NCBI RefSeq assembly: GCF_040219615.1
Contig: NZ_JAVJSE010000040.1
Span: 124,001-188,000, forward strand
Reading direction: 5' to 3'
DNA: 64,000 nucleotides
Origin: Thalassobaculum_A sp040219615
Lineage (GTDB): Bacteria > Pseudomonadota > Alphaproteobacteria > Thalassobaculales > Thalassobaculaceae
Below are positions 7,453 through 15,486 of the stretch, in pieces (positions within the stretch are counted from its first letter, which is position 1; every line of letters begins with the position of its first letter). Both the position numbers and the translations under genes were made by a program. The notes beneath the pieces are model-generated. The model searched no databases. It saw nothing but the letters and a program-made list of their open reading frames with translations, and was not told where the DNA came from.

Positions 7453-9123
7453 TCATGAAGCCGGGACGCCGGTCGCCGCGGTCGAACCTTCGACCCGGCG
7501 GCCGGCGGTTCCCCGCCGGGCCTCCCTGATCATGTCCGCCGCCTTTTCGGCAATCATCAGGGTGGCGGCGTTGGTGTTGGCCGACACCATGGTCGGCATC
7601 ACCGAGGCATCGACCACCCGCAACCCCTCGAGCCCTCGGACCCGGAGATCGGGCCCCACCACCGCATCGGGATCCGCACCCATCCGGCAGGTGCCGATGG
7701 CATGATACACCGTCGCGCCCTTGGCACGGGCGTAGGCCAGAAGCTCGTCGTCGGATCGGGCGGCCGGGCCAGGCAGGGTCTCCGGCCCGCGATACGGCTC
7801 CAGCGCCGGGCTCGCCAGCAGCCGGCGTCCCCAGCGCAGGCCGTCGACGATTGCCCGCCGGTCGGTTTCGTCCGCCAGGTAGTTCGGCTGGATCGCCGGT
7901 GGTTGGTCGGGATCGGCCGAGCGTGCCCGGACATGGCCGCGGCTTTCCGGCCGCATCTGCCAGACCCCGAGTGTCATGCCGGGCTCGCGCTGCAACTGCC
8001 CCACGACCCCGTCGGTGTAGCTGGCCGGCGTGAACACGAACTGCAGGTCCGGCAACTCCAGTTCCGGGCGCGAGCGGGCGAACGCCCCGACATGGGCCGG
8101 GCTGAACGCCAGCAGCCCGCCGCCGGTCGCCAGCCAGCGCGCCACCTCCCACCACAGCCGCAGGCCTCGGGCCCGCTCGTTGAGGGTCGCCGACCCGATC
8201 ACCCGATGGACGACGCGCACCGCGTAGTGGTCCTGCAGGCCCTCGCCGACCCCGGGCAGATCGTGCGCCACCGGGATGCCGAGATCCCGCAGCCGGGCCG
8301 CCGGACCGATCCCCGAAAGCTGCAGCAGGTGCGGCGAGTTGACTGCGCCGGCCGCCAGGATCACCTCGGCCGCGGCGGTCGCGTGCTCGACCCGGCCGTG
8401 CCGCCGCCAAGTCACGCCGGCTGCCCGCCCGTCCTCGAGCACCACCCGAAGCACATGGGCGTCGGTCTCGACCCGGAGGTTGCGGCGGCCGCGGACCGGA
8501 TGCAGGAAGCCGGTGGCGGCGCTGTGACGGCGGCCGTTGCGGATGGTGCGCTGGTAGTAGCCGACACCTTCCTGGACGGCACCGTTGTAGTCCGGGTTGC
8601 GCGGCACCCCGGCCTCCTCTGCCCCGGCGATGAAGGCCTCGCACACCGGGTGCCGCTCGTGGATGTCGGAGACGTGCAGCGGGCCGCCGGTTCCGTGGAA
8701 GTCGTCGGCGCCGGTGGAGCGGTCCTCGGCGCGCCGGAAGTACGGCAGCACGTCGTCGTAGGACCAGCCACGGTTGCCCATCTGCGCCCAGGTGTCGAAG
8801 TCCCGGGCTTGACCGCGGACGTAGAGGTGGCCGTTGATCGAGCTTGAGCCCCCCAGCACCTTGCCGCGCGGGAAGAAGATCGCCCGGCCGTCGACCCCCG
8901 GTCCCGGCTCGGTCGTGTAGCACCAGTTGAAGCGCGGATCCTGGAAGGTCTTCAGGAACCCGACCGGGGCCCGGACATAGGGATGGGCGTCGGAGCCGCC
9001 CGCCTCCAGCACCAGCACGCGGACGCGCGGGTCTTCCGACAGCCGGTTGGCCAGCACGCAGCCGGCCGATCCGGCACCGACGACGATGTAGTCCCAGTCG
9101 CCCGACGTGCTTGCTCCCGACAT
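7453..9123 (-). CDS. GMC-family FAD-dependent oxidoreductase (choline dehydrogenase-like)
   Basis: The 556-residue protein has the dinucleotide-binding motif VVGAGSAGCVLANRLSE near the N-terminus, the GMC signature around GKVLGGSSSINGHLYVRG, and the catalytic region YHAIGTCRMG with His474. It ends with the usual MVSANTNAATLMIAEKAADMI. GMC enzymes oxidise alcohols to aldehydes or beyond using FAD. The ATG at 9123 gives the usual family length; a GTG at 9153 overlapping the upstream stop is a possible alternative. It lies 26 bases after the dioxygenase gene on the same strand and is probably co-transcribed with it. The alcohol substrate is unknown. Confidence 0.93.
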   Translation of the reverse strand: MSGASTSGDWDYIVVGAGSAGCVLANRLSEDPRVRVLVLEAGGSDAHPYVRAPVGFLKTFQDPRFNWCYTTEPGPGVDGRAIFFPRGKVLGGSSSINGHLYVRGQARDFDTWAQMGNRGWSYDDVLPYFRRAEDRSTGADDFHGTGGPLHVSDIHERHPVCEAFIAGAEEAGVPRNPDYNGAVQEGVGYYQRTIRNGRRHSAATGFLHPVRGRRNLRVETDAHVLRVVLEDGRAAGVTWRRHGRVEHATAAAEVILAAGAVNSPHLLQLSGIGPAARLRDLGIPVAHDLPGVGEGLQDHYAVRVVHRVIGSATLNERARGLRLWWEVARWLATGGGLLAFSPAHVGAFARSRPELELPDLQFVFTPASYTDGVVGQLQREPGMTLGVWQMRPESRGHVRARSADPDQPPAIQPNYLADETDRRAIVDGLRWGRRLLASPALEPYRGPETLPGPAARSDDELLAYARAKGATVYHAIGTCRMGADPDAVVGPDLRVRGLEGLRVVDASVMPTMVSANTNAATLMIAEKAADMIREARRGTAGRRVEGSTAATGVPAS

Positions 9124-9149
9124 GCTTGGCGCTGACAGGCCGACCTCCC

Positions 9150-10019
9150 TCACGCCGCGACGTGCGGCACCGCCACGGTCGGTCCGTCGCCGGCGATCGT
9201 GGTGCGAACCATGTGCCGGGCCTCGGCGCTGCCGCGGAACGGGGTCGCCCGGTGCAGCACCGCGCGGTTGTCCCACAGGACCAGGTCGTGCGGCCGCCAC
9301 TGGTGGCTGTAGACGTAGCGCTCCTGGGTCGCGAAGGCCATCAGTTCGTCGATCAGCGCCCGGCCTTCGGCCTCCGGCATGCCCTCGACGCGTGCGGCAT
9401 GGGCGCCGAGATACAGCGAGCGACCGCAGGCCCCGTGGTCGAGCACCATCGCCTGGCGAACCGGCGGGACCACCCGCTTCTCCTCCTCGGTCACCAGTTC
9501 CGGATCGACCCTGCCGCGCGACCAACCGTAGTCGTGGATCGCCACCCGATGCTCGACGGCGTCCTTGAGACGCTGTGGCAGGTCGGCATAGACGGCACGC
9601 ATGCAGCAATACTGGGTGTCGCCGCCGGCCGACGGGATGATCCGGGCCGACAGCATCGACGCACGCGCCGGCACCGGCTTGAACGAGCTGTCGGCATGCC
9701 AGAACTGGTTCGCCCTGTTGTTCAGCATCTGCCGCGAGGTCGGCGGGACGATCGTGCCGTCCGCCCCGAGGTTGGACAGAACGACCAGTTGGCTGCCGGC
9801 CCCATTGGTGCCGACCTTGGTGGTCTCAAGCGGCCCGAAGCGACTGCTGAACCGGATCTGCCGCTCGTCGTCGATGTCCTGGTCGCGGAACACCAGCACC
9901 GAGAAGCGCTCGAACGCATCGCGGATGCGTTCGAAGGTGGCGCCGTCCGGCCCGGCGACGAGGTCGAGCCCCCTCACCTCGGCGGCGAACAGGTCGTGCA
10001 AGGGAGTTATCCTGACCAT
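9150..10019 (-). CDS. TauD/TfdA-family 2-oxoglutarate-dependent dioxygenase
   Basis: The 289-residue protein carries the iron-binding facial triad: HxD at His108-Asp110 (FWHADSSFKP) and the distal histidine at 256 (VLHRATPFR). The following arginine would bind 2-oxoglutarate. TfdA-type enzymes hydroxylate carbons next to heteroatoms in sulfonates, phenoxyacetates or quaternary amines. The start at 10019 has GAGGAA seven bases upstream and was preferred to an ATG at 10067. The gene sits between a LysR regulator and a GMC oxidoreductase, all on the minus strand. Hydroxylation followed by alcohol oxidation is a reasonable but unproved pathway. Confidence 0.92.
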   Translation of the reverse strand: MVRITPLHDLFAAEVRGLDLVAGPDGATFERIRDAFERFSVLVFRDQDIDDERQIRFSSRFGPLETTKVGTNGAGSQLVVLSNLGADGTIVPPTSRQMLNNRANQFWHADSSFKPVPARASMLSARIIPSAGGDTQYCCMRAVYADLPQRLKDAVEHRVAIHDYGWSRGRVDPELVTEEEKRVVPPVRQAMVLDHGACGRSLYLGAHAARVEGMPEAEGRALIDELMAFATQERYVYSHQWRPHDLVLWDNRAVLHRATPFRGSAEARHMVRTTIAGDGPTVAVPHVAA

Positions 10020-10100
10020 CGGCGGGTTCCTCGGTACGGAAGGGAGCCCATGGTGCCGGATCGGCATTCACGCAAAAACCGGGAAAATACGGGAAATTCC

Positions 10101-10117
10101 ATCCCGAAAATCGGGAT
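10101..10117. promoter_or_regulatory. perfect palindrome between lysR and the dioxygenase gene
   Basis: ATCCCGA-AAA-TCGGGAT is a perfect 7-base inverted repeat just after the LysR stop. It lies in an AT-rich island (about 10060-10120) upstream of the dioxygenase start at 10019. It could be the LysR operator or a hairpin ending the lysR message, although no T-run follows it directly. Confidence 0.4.
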
Positions 10118-11025
10118 CAACGCATACCGGACGAGGCCAGGAATGTCTGCAGATGCGCCACGAAGGCACGGGTCTTCGCCGGCACCAACGGGGTGCGTGC
10201 GTGTACGGCGTAGATCTCCTCTCGATACCCTTCCGGATAGCAGACGGATTCGGCGAGGCACCGCACCAGGGCTCCGTCGCGCAGGTCCCCAGCGACCATC
10301 CAGGTCGGCAGCAGCGCCAGGCCCAGCCCGTCGAGGGCGGCTGCCCGCAACGCCTCGCCACTGTTGGACCTCAGCGGGCCCGGCACCTGCACCTCGCGCC
10401 GGCCATCGGCGGTCTCGAACACCCACACCGGCGGCTCGAACGCCCGCCGGTAGCCGAGGCAGGCGTGGCGGACCAGGTCGTCGGGCCCGGCCGGCGGCGG
10501 GTTGGCGGCGAAATAGCCGGGGCTGGCGCACATCGCCCGCTCGGCCGACGCCAGGCGGTGGGCCTCCAGCGACTTCTCGGCCGGCCGGCCGAGCCGAATC
10601 ACCAGGTCGACCCCACGGGTCGGGGCGATCTCGACGGTCTCGGTCAGCATCAGATCGACCTCGACATCCGGGCAGGCGGCGCGGAACGACGGCATCGCCG
10701 GCATCACATGCAGCATGCCGAAGGAGCGCCGGGCGGTGACACGCAGCACGCCGGTCGGCCGGGCCTGCAGCTCGCCGACCTGCCGCAGGGCCGAGTCGAG
10801 ATCGTCGAGCAGGTCGGACACCCTCTCGTAGAGGTGCCGGCCGGCCTCGGTCGCCGAGACCGCCCGTGTGGTCCGGTCGAGCAGCCGCACCTTCAGATCG
10901 GCCTCGAGATCCTGCATGCGCTTGGACGCGGCGGTGCCGGAGAGACCGAGCGAGCGGCCGGCCCCGGTGATGCTGCCGGTATCGACGATCCGGACGAACA
11001 GGCGGAGGGCGGACAGGCGATCCAA
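10117..11025 (-). CDS. LysR-family transcriptional regulator
   Basis: The 302-residue protein starts with a winged helix-turn-helix (LSALRLFVRIVDTGSITGAG, then LGLSGTAASKRMQDLEADL) followed by a periplasmic-binding-like effector domain. The order is that of LysR regulators of the CrgA/DsdC-like subgroup. The best start is TTG at 11025 with AAGGGGA six bases upstream, because the upstream ATG at 11094 would add 23 residues that do not look like the family. It lies directly upstream of the dioxygenase and GMC genes on the same strand and probably controls them. Confidence 0.9.
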   Translation of the reverse strand: MDRLSALRLFVRIVDTGSITGAGRSLGLSGTAASKRMQDLEADLKVRLLDRTTRAVSATEAGRHLYERVSDLLDDLDSALRQVGELQARPTGVLRVTARRSFGMLHVMPAMPSFRAACPDVEVDLMLTETVEIAPTRGVDLVIRLGRPAEKSLEAHRLASAERAMCASPGYFAANPPPAGPDDLVRHACLGYRRAFEPPVWVFETADGRREVQVPGPLRSNSGEALRAAALDGLGLALLPTWMVAGDLRDGALVRCLAESVCYPEGYREEIYAVHARTPLVPAKTRAFVAHLQTFLASSGMR

Positions 11026-11167
11026 GTCGCGATCCCCTTCGGCGGTTGACCGGACCGACTGTAGCGGCAGGCCGGACCGGACCGGAAGCGGCACCCGGCC
11101 GGCGCGCCCGATTGACCCCCCGGCAGGGCGGCTCTACCGTTTCGGTCCGTCTGCAGCGGAGGCCGCG

Positions 11168-12220
11168 ATGTCTGGGTCCAACGTCTATGTCGCCGTCGCC
11201 CGGACCTTCGGGCGCCCCGACGCGCCGGGCGCGGTCGGCCTGTTCAGCCGCCCGACCGACGGCGGCGACTGGCGCCACGTCATCCAGGACGTCGAGGCAC
11301 TGTCGATCCTGGTCCACCCGGCCGATCCGGACATCGTGTACGCCGGCACCACCGAGGGCGTGTGGCGCAGCACCGACCGCGGCGCCAGTTTCCAGCCCGC
11401 CGCCTCGCCGGACGGCCGCCGGCAGATCTGGAGCCTGCTGGCCAGCGGCGCCGACCCGGACCGGCTGTACGCGGGCGCCTCGCCGATCGGCGTCTACCGC
11501 TCGGACGACCGCGGCGAGAGCTGGCGCCTGCTGCCCGATCCCGGCATCGCCGAGCGCTGCGCCGGACCGTTCAAGCCGCGGGTCATGCGCCTGACCCAGC
11601 ACCCGGAGCGCCCGGACGAGATCTACGCCGCCATGGAGATCGCCGGTGCCATGCGCACCGTCGACGGCGGCGAGACCTGGCAGGACCTGAGCGATCACCT
11701 GGTCGAGCTGTCGGCGCTGCCGCATCTGAGCAGCCGCATCGTGCAGGACGTCAGCGACGCCGAGGGCATGCTGGACGGCCACGCCATCACCATCAGCCCG
11801 GCCGACCCGGACGCGCCGATCATCGCGCTGCGCACGGGCCTGTTCCGCACCCGCGACGGCGGCACCACCTGGCAGGACATGGAGATCGGGCGGTTCTCGC
11901 CGACCACCTACGCCCGCGATGTCAGGGTATCGCCGCATGACCCGAAGACCCTGTACGCCGCCCTGTCGGTGGCCGCCGCCAGCCACGACGGCGGGGTCTA
12001 CCGCAGCCAGGACGCCGGCGAGACCTGGAGCCGCTTCGACAAGGTGCAGGTGCACGGCACCATCATGTCGGTCGGCCTGCACACCGGCGATCCCGACCAA
12101 GTCTACGTCGCCGCCCGCTACGAGGGCGAGGTGTTCGGCACCCGCGACGGCGGGGCCACCTGGGATGCCATCTCCCTGCCCGGCCCGGTGCAGGACATCT
12201 ACGCCGTCGCCGCCGGCTGA
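11168..12220 (+). CDS. Asp-box (BNR/sialidase-like) beta-propeller protein without signal peptide
   Basis: The 350-residue protein contains six Asp-box hairpins of the S/T-x-D-x-G-x-x-W/F type: STDRGASF, SDDRGESW, TVDGGETW, TRDGGTTW, SQDAGETW and TRDGGATW. They are spaced as in sialidase and VPS10-like propellers. No catalytic arginine triad typical of true sialidases was noticed, so glycosidase activity should not be assumed. The N-terminus (MSGSNVYVAVARTFG) has no signal peptide, suggesting a cytoplasmic protein. It is transcribed away from lysR and is followed at 12317 by an amidohydrolase. Confidence 0.85.
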   Translation: MSGSNVYVAVARTFGRPDAPGAVGLFSRPTDGGDWRHVIQDVEALSILVHPADPDIVYAGTTEGVWRSTDRGASFQPAASPDGRRQIWSLLASGADPDRLYAGASPIGVYRSDDRGESWRLLPDPGIAERCAGPFKPRVMRLTQHPERPDEIYAAMEIAGAMRTVDGGETWQDLSDHLVELSALPHLSSRIVQDVSDAEGMLDGHAITISPADPDAPIIALRTGLFRTRDGGTTWQDMEIGRFSPTTYARDVRVSPHDPKTLYAALSVAAASHDGGVYRSQDAGETWSRFDKVQVHGTIMSVGLHTGDPDQVYVAARYEGEVFGTRDGGATWDAISLPGPVQDIYAVAAG

Positions 12221-12316
12221 CGCCGGACCGGCCAGTAACCGCCTCGCCTGCCCGCCCGCCTGTCGCCTGCCCAACCGAGACCCACCGTCCCGTTCCAGTC
12301 AGTCCGGAGGATTCCG

Positions 12317-13765
12317 ATGCCCGCGACCACCGTGATCCGCAACGCCGCCTGGGTGGTCGCCTGGAGCGCGCGCGACAGCCGCCACGTCTATCTGCAGAAC
12401 GCCGATGTGGCCTTCGCCGACGGCGCGGTCGTGCATGTCGGCGGGCGCTACGCCGGCGAGGCGGCGGTCGAGATCGACGGCAGCGACCGAATGGTCATGC
12501 CGGGCATGATCAACGTGCACAGCCATCCGACCAGCGAGCCGCTGCGCAAGGGTATCACCGACGAGATCCGCAGCCCCGGCTTCTACCACTCCTCGCTGTA
12601 CGAGTTCCTGACGATCTTCGAGAACGACGCCGAGGGGCTGGCGGCCAGCGTGCGGGTCGCGATGGCCGAGCTGCTGAAGAGCGGCGTGACGACCGTGGTC
12701 GACTTCTCGGCCCCGTTCGACGCCTGGCTCGACGTGCTGGCGGAGTCCGGCATCCGGGCCTGCGTGGCGCCGGCGTTCCGCGACGCCCGCTGGTTCACCA
12801 AGGACGGCCACATGCTCGACTACGAATGGAGCGAGACCTCGGGCCGCGCCGGGTTCGAGAAGGCCCAGCGGGTCATCGACCTCGCCAACCAGCACCCCTC
12901 GGGCCGGCTGATGGGCATGATGGCGCCGTCGCAGATCGACACCTGCTCGGCCGACCTGCTGCGCGACGCCTACGACTACGCCGAGGAGAAGAACCTGCCC
13001 TGGCAGACCCACGCGGCGCAGTCGGTCAACGAGTTCCAGGAGATGATCCGCCGCCACGGCCGCACCCCGATCCAGTGGATGGAGGACATCGGCGTGCTGG
13101 GCGAGCACAGCATCATCGGCCACGGCATCTTCCTCGACCATCACCCCTGGGTGCACTGGTCGACCCGCGACGACCTGCGCCTGCTGGCCGACCGCGGCGC
13201 CACGGTCGCGCATTGCCCGACCGTGTTCATGCGCCGGGGCATCGCCCTGCAGACTTTCGGCGGCTATGTCCGCGAGGGCATCAACATGGGCATCGGCACC
13301 GACACCTACCCGCACAACTTCCTGGAGGAGATGCGCAACGTCGGCACCATCGCGCGCGCCGTCGCCGAGACCGTCGACGACCTGAACACCTCGGACATCT
13401 TCAATGCCGCCACGGTTGGCGGTGCGAGGGCGCTGCGCCGCGACGACATCGGCCGCCTTTCGGTCGGCGCCCGCGCCGACCTGGTGTGCGTCGACCTCAC
13501 GGCACCTTCGATGATGCCGGTGCGCGAACCGCTGCGCAGCCTGGTATTCGCCGCCTGCGACCGGGCGGTGCGCGACGTGTTCGTCGACGGCAACCAGGTG
13601 GTGAAGGACGGCGAGGTCACCACCATCGACCTGCGCTCGGCGCTGGACGAGTTGCAGGCCGCCCAGGCGCGATCCATGCGCAGCATCCCCGACCTGGACT
13701 GGGCCGGCCGCAGCGCCGACCAGCTGTCGCCGATGGTGTTCGAGACCCGCGACAGCCTGAACTGA
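12317..13765 (+). CDS. amidohydrolase, cytosine deaminase/TRZ-ATZ type
   Basis: The 482-residue metal-dependent hydrolase has the metal ligands in family order: NVHSHP with His68 and His70, QTHAAQ, IGHGIFLD, HCPTVF, and GIGTDTYPHN supplying the aspartate. The flanking small beta domain is split between the N-terminus and C-terminus (ADLVCVDLTAPSM). The TRZ/ATZ group removes amino groups or chlorine from ring compounds, but many members act on other amidines or hydantoins. A GGAGGA site lies six bases before the ATG. The M20 peptidase-like gene downstream suggests stepwise breakdown of an amide-containing compound. Confidence 0.92.
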   Translation: MPATTVIRNAAWVVAWSARDSRHVYLQNADVAFADGAVVHVGGRYAGEAAVEIDGSDRMVMPGMINVHSHPTSEPLRKGITDEIRSPGFYHSSLYEFLTIFENDAEGLAASVRVAMAELLKSGVTTVVDFSAPFDAWLDVLAESGIRACVAPAFRDARWFTKDGHMLDYEWSETSGRAGFEKAQRVIDLANQHPSGRLMGMMAPSQIDTCSADLLRDAYDYAEEKNLPWQTHAAQSVNEFQEMIRRHGRTPIQWMEDIGVLGEHSIIGHGIFLDHHPWVHWSTRDDLRLLADRGATVAHCPTVFMRRGIALQTFGGYVREGINMGIGTDTYPHNFLEEMRNVGTIARAVAETVDDLNTSDIFNAATVGGARALRRDDIGRLSVGARADLVCVDLTAPSMMPVREPLRSLVFAACDRAVRDVFVDGNQVVKDGEVTTIDLRSALDELQAAQARSMRSIPDLDWAGRSADQLSPMVFETRDSLN

Positions 13766-13777
13766 GACCGGTGACGC

Positions 13778-13900
13778 CCGTCGCCCCGTGGGTCCCGGAG
13801 CCGGGCGCTCACGCACCCCCTCCGGGATGACGGCCATCTTCTTTCGTGATCCCGGAGGGGCTGCGCCAGCAGCCGGCTCCGGGACCCACGGAGCGACCGG
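13778..13900. repeat. intergenic inverted-repeat element, copy A
   Basis: Outer arms of about 27 bases (13778-13804 and 13873-13900) share CCGTGGGTCCCGGAGCCGG in inverted orientation. Inner arms CCTCCGGGAT (13819-13828) and ATCCCGGAGG (13849-13858) are perfect. It lies between the amidohydrolase and M20 genes and is one of four related copies in the window (see 17867, 34564 and 38029). Confidence 0.85.
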
Positions 13901-13923
13901 CACGTGAACGGGAGAACGCTGCC

Positions 13924-15051
13924 ATGAAGACCCTCACCGCCGACGCCCTGCTGTCCGCCGTCCGGGAGTGGGTCGAGATCGAGAGCCCGACACAGGACGC
14001 TGCGGCCGTGAACCGGGTCGCCGATCTCGCAGAATCCCAGCTCCGCGCCATGGGGGCGGCGATCGAGCGGGTTCCCGGCACCGACGGCTTCGGCGACATC
14101 CTGATCGGCCGGATCCCGGGCGCGACCAACGGCGACGGCATCCTGCTGCTCGGCCACATGGACACCGTGCACCCGGTCGGCACCATGGCCGGCCCACTGC
14201 CGTTCCGGGTCGAGGGCGACCGCGCCTACGGGCCGGGGATCTACGACATGAAGGGCGGCAACGTCATGGCCCTGCAGGCCCTGGCGCATATCCACGCCCG
14301 GGGCGGCCGCCCCAGGCTGCCGGTCACCGTCATGCTCGTCCCCGACGAGGAGATGGGCAGCCCGAGCTCGCGCGCCCGCATCGAGGCCGAGGCCCGCAAA
14401 CACCGCATGGCCCTGGTGGTCGAGCCCTCGGGCGACGGCGGGCGGATCACCGTCGCCCGGCACGGCATCGCCCGCTATCACCTGCGCACCGCCGGCCGGC
14501 CGGCCCATGCCGGCGCCTACCACGCCAAGGGCCGCAGCGCGATCCGCGAGATGGCGCACCAGGTGATCGCCGTCGAGGCGATGACCGACTACGCCCGCAA
14601 CATCACGCTGAACGTCGGCACGATCGCAGGCGGCCGGCACGAGAACCAGGTGCCGATCCATTGCGAGGCCAAGGTTCTGGCCATGGTGGCGACCGCCGAG
14701 GCCGAGGCCGAGGTGCGCGAACGGCTGCTGGCGCTGCGCCCGGTCGACCCGGACGTCGAGCTGACGGTCACGCCCGGCCTGTTCCGGCCGCCCTTCGCCA
14801 AGAGCCCGGAGATCCAGGCGCTGTACGACCACGCCTGCGGGCTGGCCCGCGAGATCGGCTTCGAGATCCCCGGCGAGCGGGTCGCCGGCGGCGGCAGCGA
14901 CGGCAACTTCACCGGCGCCCTGGGGGTGCCGACCCTGGACGGGCTGGGCGTGGTCGGCGACGGTCCGCACACCCACGAGGAGCACCTGCTGGTATCCTGC
15001 CTGGTGCCGCGCACGACCCTGCTGGTGCGGCTGTTCGAGACCCTGGAATAG
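13924..15051 (+). CDS. M20-family metallopeptidase (glutamate carboxypeptidase/ArgE-like)
   Basis: The 375-residue enzyme has the two-zinc M20 layout: LLLGHMDTVHPVG, YGPGIYDMKGG with the bridging aspartate, PDEEMGS with the general base glutamate, VEPSGDGG, and a late histidine in HTHEEHLL. A dimerisation domain occupies about residues 180-285. M20 enzymes cleave C-terminal glutamate, N-acyl amino acids or carbamoyl groups. The start at 13924 follows repeat copy A. A further upstream open frame from 13846 falls inside the repeat and was rejected. Confidence 0.92.
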   Translation: MKTLTADALLSAVREWVEIESPTQDAAAVNRVADLAESQLRAMGAAIERVPGTDGFGDILIGRIPGATNGDGILLLGHMDTVHPVGTMAGPLPFRVEGDRAYGPGIYDMKGGNVMALQALAHIHARGGRPRLPVTVMLVPDEEMGSPSSRARIEAEARKHRMALVVEPSGDGGRITVARHGIARYHLRTAGRPAHAGAYHAKGRSAIREMAHQVIAVEAMTDYARNITLNVGTIAGGRHENQVPIHCEAKVLAMVATAEAEAEVRERLLALRPVDPDVELTVTPGLFRPPFAKSPEIQALYDHACGLAREIGFEIPGERVAGGGSDGNFTGALGVPTLDGLGVVGDGPHTHEEHLLVSCLVPRTTLLVRLFETLE

Positions 15052-15066
15052 CGGGGGGCGACGCGC

Positions 15067-15378
15067 ATGTACGAGATCCTGCTGTATGACGGGGTCGAGC
15101 CAATCGACGTCGGTGCCGCCTTCGGCGCGCTGTCGATGGCCCGGCGGATCGCCGGCGAGACCGCGCCGCTGGACCAGCTGGCCGAACGCCACGAGACCGA
15201 CACCGCCGCGATCGTCGACTCCGGCGACGTGGTGACCGGCGGCGTCACCCTCGGCCTCGACCTCATGTTCCACTGCCTGGCGCGCAGCCACGGCGCGGCG
15301 GTGGCGGCCGAGGTCGCCCGGGTCATGGAGTATTCGCGGGCCCTGGCGGCGAACCGGGCGGCGCTCGGCTACCGCTAG
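15067..15378 (+). CDS. shortened DJ-1/PfpI-family protein lacking the catalytic core
   Basis: The 103-residue frame joins a DJ-1/PfpI N-terminus (MYEILLYDGVEPIDVG and FGALSMARRIAG, about residues 1-31) directly to the family's C-terminal part (VVTGGVTLGLDLMFHCLAR and VARVMEYSRALAANRAALG). The roughly 100 residues between, which normally hold the nucleophile-elbow cysteine, are absent. The frame stays open. It begins 15 bases after the M20 gene with GGGGGGCGA upstream, so it is probably still transcribed. It is either a decayed gene with an in-frame deletion or a small protein kept for another reason. It cannot act as a normal DJ-1 enzyme. Confidence 0.75.
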   Translation: MYEILLYDGVEPIDVGAAFGALSMARRIAGETAPLDQLAERHETDTAAIVDSGDVVTGGVTLGLDLMFHCLARSHGAAVAAEVARVMEYSRALAANRAALGYR

Positions 15379-15486
15379 CCGGGCCCGTCGCGGCCGATCC
15401 GACAGTTCCCGGCGCCGGGCGTCTTTGCCAGAAAGGGCGTCGCGCGGCCGGACCGAGCCGCGGCCGGCGCCCGGGAGAGCAATGCG

